Shown piece after piece: positions 20,493-31,580 of a stretch of DNA of 64,000 bases. Position numbers and translations under genes: made by a program. The stretch is from Nilaparvata lugens (taxonomy: Eukaryota > Arthropoda > Insecta > Hemiptera > Delphacidae): NCBI RefSeq assembly GCF_014356525.2, contig NC_052510.1, positions 58,923,774 to 58,987,773 on the forward strand, written 5' to 3'. The notes beneath the pieces were generated by a model. The model was given only the letters and a program-made list of their open reading frames with translations, was not told the DNA's origin and made no database searches. Each line of letters opens with the position of its first letter. Position 1 is the stretch's first letter.

Positions 20493-20900
20493 ATGCCCGG
20501 TTGCAGAGTCGACAAATAACGTCGCCCATAGTTAACAGCACGGACTTAACTATTTAACAGGCCACTTTCGTTGCAGAGACCAGAGAAAACTCCTATAATA
20601 TATTCTGTCCACATTATTAGTGTCCATGCAGGCCTTGCCTACATCAATATGTTTATGATCATAGTTCTATGCTATAAGTTATGAACGTCAAAAACTGAGA
20701 TGAATCATAGATTACAATAATTTTAACAGTGACAAATTCCTGAAAATATAATATAATATATTTGTATTCTGTGCAGAGACGTTCTGTTAGCTATTGCTCT
20801 GCCGATAGGTAACAGCAAGCCAACAAAAAGGTTTTTCCGTTGCAGAGACTAAAAACCTACAAGCAGATGACGTCATCTGCAGCTACCAATAACTAAAAGT
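20493..20900. mobile_element. Element with repeated CGTTGCAGAGAC words
   Basis: CCGGTTGCAGAGTCGAC at the left, CGTTGCAGAGACCAG at about 20571 and CCGTTGCAGAGACTAAA at about 20838 recur in direct orientation. Each of the last two is preceded by a TAACAGCA word. This looks like two related halves around an AT-rich middle. A perfect 18-base palindrome, GCAGATGACGTCATCTGC, lies at 20863-20880. The class is unknown. Confidence 0.45.
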
Positions 20901-20989
20901 GCTCTTTATTTAAATGCCCTGAATTTAAATAATATAGTAATGCAGACAGTAACTCTAATACAGTGGAGAATAACATTTAATGAATGAAT

Positions 20990-21085
20990 AATAATATCGA
21001 GTAACCTGGCTGGCTCAGGTCTGGTGTCCAAGTTTTCAGGTCGCACCTGAATGATTTCAGGGCCTCTGAAATCACCTTACAACTG
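20990..21085 (+). mobile_element. SINE/LINE-like repeat family S (S1)
   Basis: AATATCGAGTAACCTGGCTGG, CTCAGGTCTGGTGTC, TTTTCAGGTCGCA and TTTCAGGGCCTCTGA match the reverse complement of 48610-48712 in order. The 5' side is a short ATA-rich run. Confidence 0.65.
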
Positions 21086-22289
21086 TTTGAAATATTATGT
21101 CATTGCAAACTTAAAAAATCGGAATTTGTATCGCTAACCTTTCTATTGTGGAATGGAGTTTCTTGATGAAAATTTTCACTTTCTAGATCCTCACATCATT
21201 ATAATATTTTATAGTAGTATCAATGACTAGCGAATTTTATTCATTTATTGTACAAAACTCTATAATCATAATATAATATATGACAATGGAGGAAAAAATA
21301 TGCTGAACATGTACCATTTCTCTTCAAAATTTTGATAAAATGTTGATGTTGTTCAATTTTGTCTTAACTTTAGGTTATTTAATCACATATCACTGCTTCG
21401 CCACTCAATTTTCGGTCCAGGAGTAGTTGAATTTTGAACTTTGAAAGTTGACGTAAGTTCCTTTGTTATCTCACTCAAATCTTGTTTCGAAGCCAAAATC
21501 CTATGAATTCAGATTTTACTTTTCGGAGGTGACCTCCACTACGCTCATAAACTCCAGGTAGGCAATAAAAAATAAACCTTCCATATTGCTCATTCGTTTT
21601 AATCTACCGTATCTCACTAATTTCAGTTTGTGTTCACATCCGACTAAAATAGTAGTTCTATGCTTCACATAGAGACAAGCATTAGCTCTGAGACATTAAA
21701 AATATTTTTATGAGAGACTGCTTCACTAATTCCATCCACTGAAACCACTCTCAAAATATTATCCAGTTCTACATTTTGGGGAAATATTTTTTTCATTACA
21801 GACCAACATCACCCACTAAATTATATGACCAAGAAAAATGCTGAGACGCATCGGTTTATTTTGTGAAGAGGAGCACAGTTTTAAAATGAGACAGAGATAT
21901 CCCACCTGCTCAGTAGGATATTTGAAGGCTCCAGGACACACAAAAAGAAACATTAAATCATTTCCACAACTAATAACGTTGCCCTCAAGTAATATTATGA
22001 GAATATCAATCAAGAATTTTATTTTGAACGTTCTAGTAATGATATTTTACTGCTTGTTCTGTTGGTGGACCTTACTTTCGAACTGTAGCGTTCGTAAAAA
22101 AATCATAAAATGGAGAGCAGAGTTAAGTGTCTTCAAACTTAATCCAATGAAATTATTTCTGTTTTGAGAAGAGTCATTGACCTTGCATATGGAAGAGGGA
22201 AAATTCGACAATGTCGTTATTTAAGAAAGTTTAAAACCAGGTCTTTGCCGTGTTTCTATTGTTGTAAACTGGAAATATTAATAAAACAA
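21086..22289. other. No gene seen
   Basis: AT-rich. The 109-residue frame at 21838-22167 has no motif. No named repeat seen. Confidence 0.35.
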
Positions 22290-22604
22290 TAATGAATAAA
22301 TTATGCGCTTATAAAATGGGTGATGAAGGCAAGATATGGATTGATAGATTTGAACTACAAGCCGTGGTTGGAAAATAGAGACATGCGCTGTTCATTATGT
22401 AACAGAGGAAATAACGAGGATATTTTCCATTTCCTAGCAGTATGCCCCATTCTATCAGAGTGGAGATGTAGATATTTGGGAGCTATTGAGCTTAACCAGG
22501 AAGCATTTATTGATTTTTTGAACGGCAAGGATTGGGTAAAGCTGGCATTATTTTGTAGAGATGCTTGGCGCTATAGGTGGCAATTAATTCAAGAGTTTAA
22601 TTAG
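22290..22604 (+). pseudogene. Non-LTR retrotransposon, C-terminal end
   Basis: About 95 open residues end at TAG 22602-22604. They contain ARYGLIDLNYKPWLENR, then CSLCNRGNNEDIFHFLAVC, then PILSEWR and LNGKDWVKL...AWRYRWQL. The CxxC...HxxxxC arrangement followed by CPxLxxxR is the C-terminal zinc-knuckle-like end of LINE reverse-transcriptase polyproteins. The reverse transcriptase itself is absent, a 5' truncation typical of LINE insertions. The same family appears at 54530-54741. A family B element begins directly after the stop. Confidence 0.8.
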
Positions 22605-23198
22605 GTATCCCCTCGTATAGGGCGTTTATGTTGCAACTTTTACTATTAAGTTATCTCAAGCCGATTACTGTCGATTATTGTCGATTTTTACTATCTTGTT
22701 GGGGTGAGAGTGTATGAACGGCACAGTATGAGAGACTTCGAGCGTCACACAGCTTCACTGGAAAGAACTACGTGGACTGTCGGCTTGAGATAACATAGAA
22801 TAGAATAGAATAAATTTTATTTCACTTGCTCAAAATGCAATACAATATGAATATATAGTACATAGTATATATTTATGCGTTATACAATATTATAACAAAG
22901 CATTTGAAAATAAATAAACGAAAAGTATATAATACATAACCAGCATATTACCTATTTGTTTATAAATAATAAACTGTAAATTTTAAAATTTGAAGGGATT
23001 TTTGTATTACGACCAAATGAACATCAAATATATCTTCTCGAAATACAAATATATTATATTAATTGACATTGTACAACCAAAAAAATGTATAATATACATA
23101 TTGACAGTAAAAGTAAAAGTAACAGTAACAGTAAAAGTTGCGACATAAACGTCCCATACCATGGGATATCTACTCACGCTATAATTGTTTATCTATGG
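22605..23198. mobile_element. Family B MITE, split by an inserted sequence (B2)
   Basis: The left part, 22605-22794, runs from CGTATAGGGCGTTTATG through GTTGGGGTGAGAGTG to GGCTTGAGATAACA. The right part resumes at about 23126 with GTAAAAGTTGCGACATAAACG and ends at ATCTATGG. Intact copies (24104-24400, 48115-48390) join these parts directly. The outer left end is truncated or diverged. Confidence 0.75.
22795..23125 (-). mobile_element. Insertion within family B, retroposon-like
   Basis: About 330 AT-rich bases absent from the other family B copies. It starts with ATAGAATAGAATAGAATAAA, which read on the - strand is a TATTC-type tail, and ends in repeated GTAAAAGTAACAGTAACAG. This looks like a 3'-tailed retroposon, but no body is recognisable. 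Confidence 0.5.
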
Positions 23199-24103
23199 TA
23201 GAATGCAAATTGAAACTGTCAAGTTTGTAACAAAAATCCGCAAACCAATTCCATCAAATTGTACTCTTATTTTCTCATTTGGTGGAACATGAACAGAGGT
23301 CAAACAATACAGAAACGCCGCAATGATCTGTGGCTGAAAGTAAGGTGATCCATTCATGTCGAAACCTGGCTTGAGTCCTGCACTGCAAACCATGTAAAAT
23401 AGATTGCACTTGTCTTGTCGTTTTGTTAAAAGCTGGAGATGAATTTTATGCTCGTCATGAACTGTGAGCTGTGTTAAGCATCTGTCATTGTCACGTGTTT
23501 ACAAGCTACCCCCACCCTTCAAACGTATGACCATTCATATAATGCGTCACTCCACTAGTATATTCTTCTTCTTCGTCTCTCCCCAGTATTCTATTACACA
23601 AATATATACACCAATGTTACATAGTATATTTTTCTTCTTTGTCTCTCCCCAGTATGTAATAATATATATCAATGTCGCTCCACAGTAATTCATCAGCACG
23701 AATTCATAGATCAGTTGAGAAGTGCCAACACTGGCTGTTCACATGGATTGAATAAGATAGATTGGGATTTGCTCATTGGATTGCAGGATATGTAGAGTTG
23801 ACGCTACATCAGAATCTATTGGAAAATGGGCGTCTTCTGATTTGTGGATGAAGTTGATGCTTACTCAATTGAAGGGGGGTGAAAATTTATGGAAGTGTCA
23901 TATGATATCGAGGAGTATATTTTTTAGTGGTTTGTTCTATGTTTTTTTTCTATGTTTTCAATGTTCATCTCTGTTTTAAATGTTCATATGTATGTTTTCT
24001 ACGTTCATCTTCAATTTTTCATATTCATATTATATTATTCATCTTGAATTATTTATTTTTCAATGTTGACTTCTTATGTTTCAGGGTATACGTACTGTGT
24101 ACT
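23199..24103. other. No gene seen; one short tandem repeat
   Basis: At about 23559-23660, CTTCTTCGTCTCTCCCCAGTAT and a near-copy (CTTCTTTGTCTCTCCCC...) lie about 70 bases apart. 23930-24080 is rich in ATGTTTTC and TTCAT words. No coding motif. Confidence 0.4.
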
Positions 24104-24400
24104 ACCATAAAACAATAGCGTAAGTAGATGTATACCTATAGTACATGGTATAGGGAATTTATGTCGCAACTTTTACTGTTATCTCAAGCAGATTACTGTC
24201 GATTATTGTCAATTTTTGCTGTTTTGTTGGGGTGATAGTGTATGAACGGCACAATTTGAGAGACTAAAAGCGTCACACAGCTGCATAGGAGAGAGCTACG
24301 TGAATTATCGACTTGGGATAACAGTAAAAGTTGCGACATAAACGCCCTATACCATGGGATATCGTTGCTATGGGTATCTTATGCTATCGTTTCTCTATGG
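24104..24400. mobile_element. Family B MITE, full copy (B3)
   Basis: Inverted ends CCATAAAACAATAGCG and CGCTATCG-type TTTCTCTATGG. Inner inverted blocks are CATGGTATAGGGAATTTATG with CATAAACGCCCTATACCATG, and CAACTTTTACTGTTATCTC with its complement. The centre has GTTGGGGTGATAGTG. It is non-coding and about 297 bp. Confidence 0.8.
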
Positions 24401-24823
24401 AACTACTGGGAACGTTCAGTCAAGAGTTCCGAGTTCCACCAGTCTTGGAAGGATATAAATATACTAATACTTATTTTCATGTGTTTGAACATGAGCCACA
24501 AGTTCTATTCCATTATTCTTCTCGATGATGATGATAAACTTTTGCGTGTTTTTTCCCTCCACAATACAGTATACTGTGGTATAAATTGTGAACTATACAA
24601 TGGTCTAGCCTATAACCATTCTATTTGTCCATTCATCAACGTGAATCGATCAGGGTTTCCTATAATCAAGAGTCCATAAATATTCATATTACTGTGTCAA
24701 TATACAGAGACTACTATATCAATATAACCACTAACAGTTCCATTTTATAAGTCATGATTAATTCAGATCTGATAATCATGAGAGACTTGATGAATGATGG
24801 AGTACTGTTACAGAGAAACAAAT
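24401..24823. other. No gene seen
   Basis: A 104-residue + strand frame (24365-24679) overlaps the family B end and has no motif. Confidence 0.35.
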
Positions 24824-24825
24824 AT

Positions 24826-24930
24826 GTATTTATTTATTCATTACATTCAACAATAACAATATCAAATTAATGGTTGGGAGAGAATCAACAGGATAAACCC
24901 AAAACTATTTATCTCCCTAATTTTGATGGA
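24826..24930 (-). mobile_element. Family N retroposon 3' end (N5)
   Basis: On the - strand: AGGGAGATAAATAGTTTTGGG, then CCTGTTGATTCTCTCCCAAC, then TTGATATTGTTATTGTTG and a TGAATAAATAAATAC tail. Confidence 0.65.
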
Positions 24931-25322
24931 AATAGTGGAAATGAGGTTATGAGAGCACTTTTATAAAGAACATAAAAATTTACAGTCCAAATCTACATTA
25001 TACTAAGAATTTTGTATCTGGATTCATTGGAAAAATGGAACAAATGATTATTACACTCAAACTGCATTAATAAATCGAAAAATATTGAAAAACTTCATAA
25101 ATTTATAAAATATTCATAGAATCATATTTTCCAATCCAATGAATTACCTCTTGTTTCAGTAATGACAGATCACTATCAACGTTCATAACGTATTGAGCAT
25201 ATTTATGCTTGATTTTCATGCCAATTAGAGTATTTTTTCCTATGCAATACTGCAAAAAGTCATTTATATTGAATGAAAACTGATTGACACGGGAAGAAAG
25301 AAATGTTGAACAGGAAATACAT
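24931..25322. other. No gene seen
   Basis: AT-rich flank between two family N copies. No motif. Confidence 0.35.
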
Positions 25323-25555
25323 TATTATCAATTTATTTATCACATTCAACAATCACAATAGCAAAATAATGATTGGACTGAGTCACTGTCAATGTCGTAG
25401 AGCCATACCATGATGAAACCATTGTCCTGTACCATATAAAACGGTAGAATTTGACAATATATGTGTGTTTCTATACTATTATCAATTTAATTATTGGAAG
25501 AGAATCAACAGGAAACCCCAAAACTGTTTCTCTAATATTGATAAAAATAGTACAA
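25323..25555 (-). mobile_element. Family N 3' end, split by about 105 bp (N6)
   Basis: The tail part (TCAATTTATTTATCACATTC) is at 25328. The hairpin part (GGAAGAGAATCAACAGG, CCAAAACTGTTTCTC) is at 25495-25535. About 105 bases between 25375 and 25480 separate them, edged by similar TTATCAATTTA words, suggesting an insertion or partial duplication. Confidence 0.5.
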
Positions 25556-25677
25556 ATGAGACTATGAAACATTCAATTGTTTAATGTATAGAACGTGAAT
25601 TAACACGTACATTAACACTCTTGACTATACGATATCTACTAACTCTGTAGTATTATCTCAACCTAGTTCTATGATCA

Positions 25678-25719
<42 letters not shown>

Positions 25720-26397
25720 TGAAATGGCACTCACTCACTCACTGACTGACTGACTGACTGACTGACTGACTGACTGACTCACTCACTCACGCGCAGAACT
25801 AAAAATCTACCGGACCAAAAACGTTCAAATTTGGTAGGTATGTTCAGTTGGCCCTTTAGAGGCGCACTAAGAACGGATTTGGAAAAATTTCCAAAGATAC
25901 GTCCAAAATATGCGTTTTCCAGCGTTTTTTTTTTTTTTGCTTTTTCTCAGCTTTATTGAGAACGAATGAACATAATTTTTTTAAATTTACTACAGAAGCT
26001 CAGCTTGGGTGTAGTAATGTTGTTATAGAAGGAATTTGAAATAACGCCAAAGATACGCCCAAAATTAGCGGTTTTTTGCGTTTTCTCAGTTCTTTCATTA
26101 AGTAATAGACAGGAAATGTCCAAATTTGGTACAGAGGTTCAGCTAGGGTCTAAAAATTTTATGATGAGGTGACTTTAATATTTCATCAAAGATACGCCCA
26201 AAATCAGCGTTTTTCTCAGCTATTCTGCGTTTTCTCAGTACTTTGACTTTCTGATTGGATGAAGCATGCTCAAATGAAAAATTCAGGCGAGTGGAGCGAG
26301 CCCGCTAATCTCATTTTTGGACGATCCAGTCGGGGGTCTAGGGGGCGGAGCCACCTGGCTAGACGGGTATGGCGAGCGAAGCGAGCCTGACGGCTAG
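25678..26397 (+). mobile_element. Helitron-like element (F1), 720 bp
   Basis: Begins A|TCTATATATATA and ends GACGGCTAG|T, the TC...CTAG termini and A/T target of Helitrons. The 5' part carries AAGTGAAATGGCACTCACTC, a (CTGA)n/(CTCA)n tract and ACCGGACCAAAAACG. The 3' part carries GGACGATCCAGTCGGGGG and ATGGCGAGCGAAGCGAGCC. There is no RepHel protein, so it is non-autonomous. Relatives lie at 27412-28112, 55639-56256 and 56648-56908. Confidence 0.8.
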
Positions 26398-27411
26398 TGT
26401 ATCATAAAATTAAAGTTTAAATTTAAATGGAGCTATGATTTACAATTTTCATTGTATTAATGCCATACTATATCTAGACAATCTGTAGTTTCATCTCACT
26501 CTAGTATTCCGAAAAAAACGTTGGATCAATTCAACGAGAACATCCTTTAACATGGAGGGATGTGCTCTGAGGACCATAGCCATCATTAGTAGCGGATTCA
26601 TGTCATCCAGCGATTGTCCCAATTAGGGCCATATCCATCTCTGAGCCCAGCCAGGGTAGCTCTCCAATTCCCACCCACGCATGATTCTCCAAATCCCGAC
26701 TCCCCGATTTTCAGCGTCCAAATTCAGCTCATCTGCTACACTGAAAATCACTTCATACTGTCATCATGTCTCGTAAACAACACCAAGATATCACATCCAA
26801 ACAATGCTGACAGAATGGTTTGGAAGATTGTTACAGCGGGATTCATTTTTAGTGTCAGCAAGTCTTATGGATAACACAATCGGTAGAGATTCTACCTATC
26901 ATTTGATCAATTCTGACAGTTTTATAATATAGAATATAAAATTATGAAATAAATAATAAAATATATTTATATTATAAAGTATCGTCCAAAATCACTTCAC
27001 TAATATGGGCAACTTTTACAAATTATTGAAAAACATAATAAATGGAAACACGAAGAAGGCTACCCTTCATTTGGAATATTTTTTTCAAAAGAGCAACACT
27101 AGTTTCGGCCTTCTTCGGCCATTTTGTTGTCACATAATTATACACTCAATGAAAATAGCATAAAAGTACTACTTTTCTAGATATATCCGCATTATGATAT
27201 ACATGTTATCTACAATATCTATAGTAGGAGAGATTATGTTGTAGTGAGTGGTCGATTCTATGATTGATAATTTAGTTATCACATTATGATTGTTATAATA
27301 AATATAGGCCATTAAAAAACCTCCATTTTATTTGGTAATTCATATCAGAAATTGTTTTCCTACTGCTGCTATAATACTACGTCTAGTACAATTATGTACT
27401 ACTAGCCGTCA
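26398..27411. other. No gene called; partly low-repeat
   Basis: 26530-26870 is GC-balanced, with an 86-residue frame (26614-26874) lacking any domain. Its stretch at 26750-26825 (ACTGTCATCATG, CATCCAAACAATGCTGACAG) resembles the 16248-16495 tandem unit. GGCCTTCTTCGGCC at about 27108 is a short palindromic word. Confidence 0.35.
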
Positions 27412-28112
27412 GGCTCGCTTCGCTCGCCATATCCGTCTAGCCAGGGGGCTCCGCCCCCTGGTCCCCCGACTGGATCGTCCAAGAATGAGATCAGCAGGCT
27501 CGCTTCGCTCGCCTGCATTTTACATTTGACCATTTTTATCATATGTTAGGACGATCCAGTCGGGGGTCCAGACTTAACGTCTGGCTAAACGGATATGGCG
27601 AGCGAAGCGAGCCTGACGGCTAGTGATATAATATTCCCAGGAATAGCACTGATTGAAGTAGCAGTGCCCAATCAATTTTTCCGCGATAAATGCAATTCAA
27701 TCTTCAACTTGGTGCCAACCTAACAAAGTCAACTCAACTTAATGCCAACCTGACAAAATTATTAATTTAGTTACCAGTTAACAACTGGTTCGAAGAGGTA
27801 CTCTCTTTAGATTATAGTTCTATATTAACATATGGTATGGACATTTTTCAATTATAATATTAAGAGAATAAGAAGAATATACATGCTAAAATACGAACTT
27901 TAAACCCTTAAAAACCACCCTTAGAGTTAAAATATTGACAAAAGATTTCTTAGTGCGTCTCTAAAGGGCCAACTGAACATACCTACCAAATTTGAACGTT
28001 TTTGGTCCGGTAGATTTTTAGTTCTGCGAGTGAGTTAGTGAGTGAGTGAGTGAGTGAGTCAGTCAGTCAGTCAGTCAGTGAGTGAGTGCCATTTCGCTTT
28101 TATATATATAGA
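27412..28112 (-). mobile_element. Helitron-like element with doubled 3' end (F2)
   Basis: On the - strand it starts A|TCTATATATATAAAAGCG at 28112 and ends CTAG at 27412, with host T outside. The interior matches 55639-56256: GTGCGCCTCTAAAG-type block, GGTTGACATTAAGTTG-type block, CGGAAAAATTGATTGG. Unlike a simple Helitron it holds a second, oppositely oriented copy of its own 3' terminus at 27545-27622 (GGCGAGCGAAGCGAGCCTGACGGCTAG), which can pair with the terminal one. Confidence 0.8.
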
Positions 28113-28239
28113 TGATGGGTTTATAACTGCTGCTAAAATACAACGACTAGTATAACTATGATGTGCTTGTGGCTAAAATGCAGCCAACACTATCCAAGCT
28201 GAAATATATGAATGAAGTAGCATTATCAGACCATTATCA
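28113..28239. other. Short flank, nothing seen
   Basis: Sequence between the Helitron-like element and the tandem array. No feature recognised. Confidence 0.3.
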
Positions 28240-28719
28240 ATTCAGTTGCTACAGAATTATACTATCTGAGCTGAAATATCTGAATTCAGCCGGTATTATA
28301 ATTTCACTAAAAGATCCGCTGATAAAACAACAGTCCTCAAATTGATTTGCTTGTGAATACATTCGTTCGAAAATATAGACTACCTAACTAAATATATACT
28401 ATCTAACCTGAAATATCTAAATTTAGCCGGCATTATCACAGCACTTATGTATGATTCGCTGATAGAACTGCAATAGTTGAATTGATTCTCTTGTAGATAC
28501 AATTCATTTGAAAATTTACTAGTATTTCTGTGAACAGTAGACCTCGCGCTCAGTGAGTTACATTGACCTGTTGTTATATTTTCTCAAAAATTAATAAATA
28601 ATTTATCAATTGAATATATCTAGAAAAAATCCTAAATAAACATAGAGCTTTCTGTCCTATATCGTACCGTGACGTGTCGTCCCGGAATGTGAGTGTGAGC
28701 GCTGTTATCAGGTCTGGCT

Positions 28720-28876
28720 GCAACTGTCTACAACGTTGATTGAAAGATACAATTTTTGAAATGTTCAATGTTTTTGAACGGGTAGTATTATAGTCAACTG
28801 TCTACTAACGTTAATGGAAAGATACATTTTCAAGATGTTCGATGTTTTTGAACGGGTAGTATTATAGTCCACTAGA
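28720..28876. repeat. Two tandem units of about 77 bp
   Basis: AACTGTCTACAACGTTGATTG...TTTTTGAACGGGTAGTATTATAGTC is followed directly by a near-copy with CTAACGTTAATGG. The second unit leads into the family G element, so the element's first part was duplicated locally. Confidence 0.75.
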
Positions 28877-29202
28877 CAGCTCATTTATGATGAATAATTC
28901 TATAGTCTGATTTTCACTCTAATATTGACCTATGAAGGAGGCTCCTTCTTCATTTTATATTATCCATGGAATGCAAAATTTCCAAAAACCTTGTATATAC
29001 GGCGACGCGCAATTTTAAAAAGGAACATACCTGTCAAATTTCATGGAAATCTATTACCGCGTTTCACCGTAAATGCGCAACATATAAACATATACACATA
29101 TAAACATATAAACATTCGAACATTCAAACATTTAAACATTAAGAGAAATGCCAAACCGTCGACTTGAATCTTAGACCTCATTTCGCTCGGTCAATTAAGA
29201 TG
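28852..29202 (+). mobile_element. Family G repeat (G1)
   Basis: Shares with 61545-61855 the blocks ACGGGTAGTATTATA, TTTATGATGAATAAT, GTCAAATTTCATG, AAATCTATT and CCGTCGACTTGAATCTTAG, and ends GACCTCATTTCGCTCGGTCAA. Between them lies a small ACATATAAAC-type repeat. I suspect a Helitron-like non-autonomous element, but no CTAG end is seen and the class is open. Confidence 0.6.
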
Positions 29203-29370
29203 GAACTTATGATTCACTGATAGAACTGCAATCGTCAAATTGATTCGCTTGTAAATACAATTCATTTGAAAATATATTATCTAACCTGAAATATCTGAAT
29301 CCAGCATTTACACTGCACTAATGACTCACTGATGTAACAGCAGTCGTCAAATTGATTCGTTTGTGATGGC

Positions 29371-29660
29371 GCGGAAAATCGCCGTTTCGGGAAAACAGGT
29401 CGCTCCACTGAGTGGTGGCAGTTTTTCAGCGCAATTTTCGAACGCATAAAATTTTAGTGTTGGCCAGGATTCACAGCTCGCCGGAATTTATCGTCCGCCA
29501 GGGAAATGAAGTTGAGCGGCTGCCGGCCGGACAGGTGACTCCGGCGAATTAAACTCGCTTTACAGCCGTTAAATTTGTGACTGAACGACATTCTTGCTGC
29601 ACAATAAATTAGGTTTCAGCTGTGACAGAGGACGTGAGGTTGGCTTGGGACATTGCTGAA
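29371..29660. other. GC-balanced low-repeat island
   Basis: GATGGCGCGGAAAATCGCCG, GGAATTTATCGTCCGCC and GCGGCTGCCGGCCGGACAGG occur in a stretch without recognised repeats or frames. A candidate conserved non-coding element. A splice- or promoter-associated role cannot be judged. Confidence 0.3.
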
Positions 29661-29793
29661 TCAATGATCATCAGAGTGATACCTGTGATCATATAATAAA
29701 ACAATCCTAAATTATCGTATATTTCTCTCTGCTGTGATATTCTTATACACTCAATGAATACTGTCTCAATGAGTAGACGACGTATGACGCTTA
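29661..29793. other. Short flank, nothing seen
   Basis: AT-rich flank before the second Harbinger-like remnant. Confidence 0.3.
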
Positions 29794-30410
29794 AGGTCGG
29801 CCGTCCACTAGAACCGTTTTTGTCCGAACTAGCATCGGCTGAAAACTACCAAACTCGTCCGAACGATCCCCCAACAAAGAAAGGAATAGATGCTCGTCCA
29901 TTGCAACAATTTTATAGGGCCGTGTCTCCGGCCGATCAATTTCTTGATCCGAATTGAATGGGATTTTCCGGCTGAACTAACTAGTCGAGCTGAGACAACA
30001 TCATCCTTACCTCAAAATTGTTTCACAGTCTTGTTTGTTTTTTGAAGTTGTTCTGTTTTATAAATTTGTAACTATGGACAATGAAAAGTTGATGTGTTTG
30101 GTTCAATAGCATGTTCCATTGTGCGATATGCGAGACAAAAGATATAATCGTCATCATGTTCAAAGGAATCTGTGGAAAAAGATTGCTGAACAAATAGGAT
30201 TGGAAGGTAAGATTATTGTAATGGATAACTAATTTATTGGATATTTGTCTATTGAATTTTCAAAATCTCAATATAATCATTGTTTATGGGAAATTTTGGT
30301 GGCTATGATTGTAGTTAATTCGATATTTTTTCAATATTCAATAGTTCAGCCAACCACTTAACTAGACTGACGTAAACGGTTTCAATGGACGACCATATTC
30401 GGCCGAATTA
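29794..30410 (+). mobile_element. Second Harbinger-like remnant, diverged ends
   Basis: The left side, GGCCGTCCACTAGAACCG, and the reverse of 30381-30405, GGTCGTCCATTGAAACCG, are inverted repeats with a few mismatches, continuing inward through ACTAG and GGCTGAA words. A TTA precedes the left end, but I could not fix the right boundary, since GC-rich CGGCCG/CGTCCG words continue to about 30470. It holds a MADF exon. It belongs to a different family from 12626-13438. Confidence 0.6.
30074..30206 (+). pseudogene. MADF-domain exon with in-frame stop
   Basis: From ATG 30074 the frame reads MDNEKLMCLVQ, a TAG stop at 30107-30109, then HVPLCDMRDKRYNRHHVQ and NLWKKIAEQIGL. The spacing LxxLVxxHxxLxDxxxxxY...R...WxxIA is that of a MADF domain N-terminal half. 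The sequence AAG|GTAAGAT at 30206 is a good splice donor, so the original gene had an intron here; an acceptor-like TTTCAATATTCAATAG lies near 30345. The stop makes it a pseudogene. Confidence 0.75.
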
Positions 30411-31007
30411 ACGGCCGGCTGATTCGTCCGATCCAACGGCTGAACGGATCGGTTGAATGCCAAAAGAGCTTTCGGTAACGTTCTGTTGTCATAAACATCA
30501 GTATTTTTCATGATAGGACATGAGGTGGGTTTATGACAACGCTAAATCAACAACAATCAGAGTACCCATTACTGAGAACTTTCTATTATGTATGTGAGAC
30601 TAGGGTGATATGAATCACATTATAACGAACAAAGACTTGATAAGGATTCAATTCAGTTTAAAATAGAATTTAGTTTCCGAACTATCACCGTGCACTTGAT
30701 ACTCTTTGAATAACACTGCTGATTAATTGTAACATAATCATCTTTGAATAGTGTATTAATTAAGAAACATCTTTCAACAATGTAACTTGTGCTTATATGT
30801 AACTGACCTAGTTCTATCCATCCTCAATCCCATAAACCGTTCCCGAAACGCTGGGAACGAATATGCACCAAGACTTATAATGCTGGTGCTAAAGTATTCA
30901 AAGAATACCCGGTTCTTTTGAGAGTATTCAGAGAGCACTTCGACGTTCCTATGGATTAATTCGATTACGGAGCATCCTCAAAGTTCAGAGGATAGTGGTG
31001 TGGCAGA
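30411..31007. other. No gene seen; GC-rich edge then AT-rich DNA
   Basis: 30411-30470 (TTCGGCCGAATTAACGGCCGG, ATCCAACGGCTGAACGGATC) probably belongs to the neighbouring Harbinger-type DNA. The remainder shows no repeat or frame of note. Confidence 0.4.
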
Positions 31008-31100
31008 GGAAGACAGAGTGAGAGTGTGAGGGAGTTGATGAGAGTATGATAGAGAGAGAGTGAGTGAGAGAGATTATGTGAGGGAGAGAGAAGGAGTGTT
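31008..31100. repeat. GA-rich microsatellite
   Basis: Degenerate GAGAGTGTGAGG and GAGAGAGAGTGAGTGAG units. Confidence 0.7.
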
Positions 31101-31580
31101 GCGTGGGTTTAGGAAGTGGTGGCGGAGTTTTAATTTCATGACAAATGGCACTCATTAAAGATTCTCTGTGCTGAATGAATAAGGTGGTAATTAGGGAAGA
31201 AGTTTGTTAATTCACGTGGTGGAGTAAGTCGGCTTCGCTCAGATCGTGACTGTTTTCTGTAATCCACTAATCCTTTGCCTGGTCCAACGCCTTGCGAGAG
31301 GACTCCAAGTGCCTACATACAGATGAACCTCAAATATGCATATGTAAGGCGACGCCTTCTATTGTTTTATTGGATTAGACTCGACGAGCGTGCCAGTGGA
31401 ATTAACTCGTCAAGGGTCCGATGACGATGACCGTCGTGAATTTGTCCGCACGTCGAACTCAGCGACATCTCTGCGAACGTTGCTTGAATCACAATCAGTG
31501 TCACACCAGCTCTTCTCAAGTTCCAGAAAAAATGAGTGCGAAATCTGACCCTTGCCAATTAGGCCACTTTGAAGGGTGAT
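31101..31580. other. Low-repeat island, candidate regulatory DNA
   Basis: Non-repetitive and GC-balanced, with AT-core homeodomain-like words (GGTAATTAGGG, TTTGTTAATTCACG). The - strand frame 31367-31558 has no motif. Confidence 0.3.

Larger units (their letters stand above)
28240..29370. repeat. Tandem repeat of about 130-150 bp, interrupted
   Basis: Units with ACTATCTGAGCTGAAATATC, a GATTCGCTGATAGAACTGCA-like block and AATTGATTCGCTTGTGAATA start near 28258, 28403, 29208 and 29285. Between about 28520 and 29205 the array is broken by unrelated DNA that includes a family G element. Units before and after the break are equally diverged. Confidence 0.7.
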
